64,000 nucleotides of DNA from contig NZ_CP041765.1 of the NCBI RefSeq assembly GCF_007559025.1, positions 3,841,501-3,905,500 of the forward strand, given 5' to 3'. Of the stretch, positions 63,726-64,000 are shown piece after piece. Both the position numbers and the translations under genes were made by a program. The DNA is from Tomitella fengzijianii (GTDB taxonomy: Bacteria > Actinomycetota > Actinomycetes > Mycobacteriales > Mycobacteriaceae). Position 1 is the stretch's first letter; each line of letters opens with the position of its first letter. The notes under the pieces are model-generated. The model saw only the letters and a list, made by a program, of their open reading frames with translations, searched no databases and had not been told where the DNA came from.

Positions 63726-64000
63726 TCATCCCGTGAAGACCCGCGCCGTCGCCGCATCCGCCGGATAGAACGATTCGATGGCGAGCTCGGACACCGTCAC
63801 CTCGAGCGGCGTGCCGAACACCGTGGTGACGCTGAGCAGCGACAGCACGCCGGCGTCGGTACGCAGGCGCAGAGGGACGATGATCCCTTCGCCGACCGCG
63901 CAGTCGCCCGCGGCCGGGTCCGCCCCGCCCGGGCACGGATAGCCGCGCAGCTCGGCGTACAGCCGCTCGAGCCGCGCGTCCGCGGAGGCCTCGATCTCCT
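63726..64000 (-). CDS. XRE-family regulator with MmyB-like ligand domain, C-terminal part
   Basis: The gene runs off the end of the window; the last 91 residues are visible, reading from the window edge to TGA at 63728-63726. The sequence ...LYAELRGYPCP, VPLRLRTDAGVLSLLSVTTV and FGTPLEVTVSELAIESFYPAD is the typical C-terminal end of MmyB-like regulators. In these an N-terminal Cro/C1-type HTH is joined to a PAS-like domain that binds lipids or fatty acyl ligands. It is transcribed in the same direction as the sugar operon and lies just upstream of it. Confidence 0.88.
   Translation of the reverse strand, partial: EIEASADARLERLYAELRGYPCPGGADPAAGDCAVGEGIIVPLRLRTDAGVLSLLSVTTVFGTPLEVTVSELAIESFYPADAATARVFTG

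Overview
The window is high-GC chromosomal DNA from an actinobacterium of the order Mycobacteriales, probably a relative of Rhodococcus, Gordonia or Tomitella rather than Mycobacterium itself. The main support is a block from about 32.3 to 52.9 kb carrying dnaB, rplI, rpsR, ssb, rpsF, a GT87 membrane protein, ponA, a DUF5318 protein, a PadR regulator and ino1. This is the gene set and near order of M. tuberculosis Rv0046c-Rv0058. dnaB also carries an intein in its P-loop, as in mycobacteria.

Region 1 (1-29.7 kb) is a catabolic island. It holds the end of a flavin monooxygenase, a KshB-like flavin/2Fe-2S reductase, IclR and TetR regulators, a thiolase, a double-length FadE34-like acyl-CoA dehydrogenase and a CoA ligase. 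A tightly coupled operon (10.7-17.4 kb) follows: two acyl-CoA dehydrogenases, a FadD17-like ligase, the MaoC half and the DUF35 half of a split ChsH2, a ChsH1-like MaoC and an Ltp2-like aldolase. Next come a MmgE/PrpD protein, SDRs, a second Ltp/DUF35 pair, SnoaL-like and LLM proteins. The combination matches sterol side-chain beta-oxidation and retro-aldol cleavage. Three family-5 solute-binding lipoproteins are scattered through the island with no permease genes beside them. Two of them share an inverted-repeat operator.

Region 2 (28.0-32.3 kb) has two SDR-type genes, a divergent AraC regulator, and a decayed ISL3-family element inserted into the 3' end of the AraC gene. This element marks the border between the island and the conserved core.

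Region 3 (32.3-53 kb) is core: replication helicase with intein, a cluster of DnaA-box-like sites, ribosomal proteins and SSB, cell-wall enzymes (PBP1 and an amidase), two GT87 membrane proteins, two orphan LuxR-type HTH proteins, a secreted cyclophilin, and PadR-ino1. A 32-bp tandem repeat overlaps the end of ino1.

Region 4 (53-64 kb) has an MFS exporter, an FKBP lipoprotein, a coupled LLM/SnoaL pair, a secreted endoglycoceramidase-like GH5, a complete CUT1 sugar ABC importer operon, and the C-terminal end of an MmyB-type XRE regulator. Many junctions are marked by long perfect hairpins, and at least five genes look leaderless.
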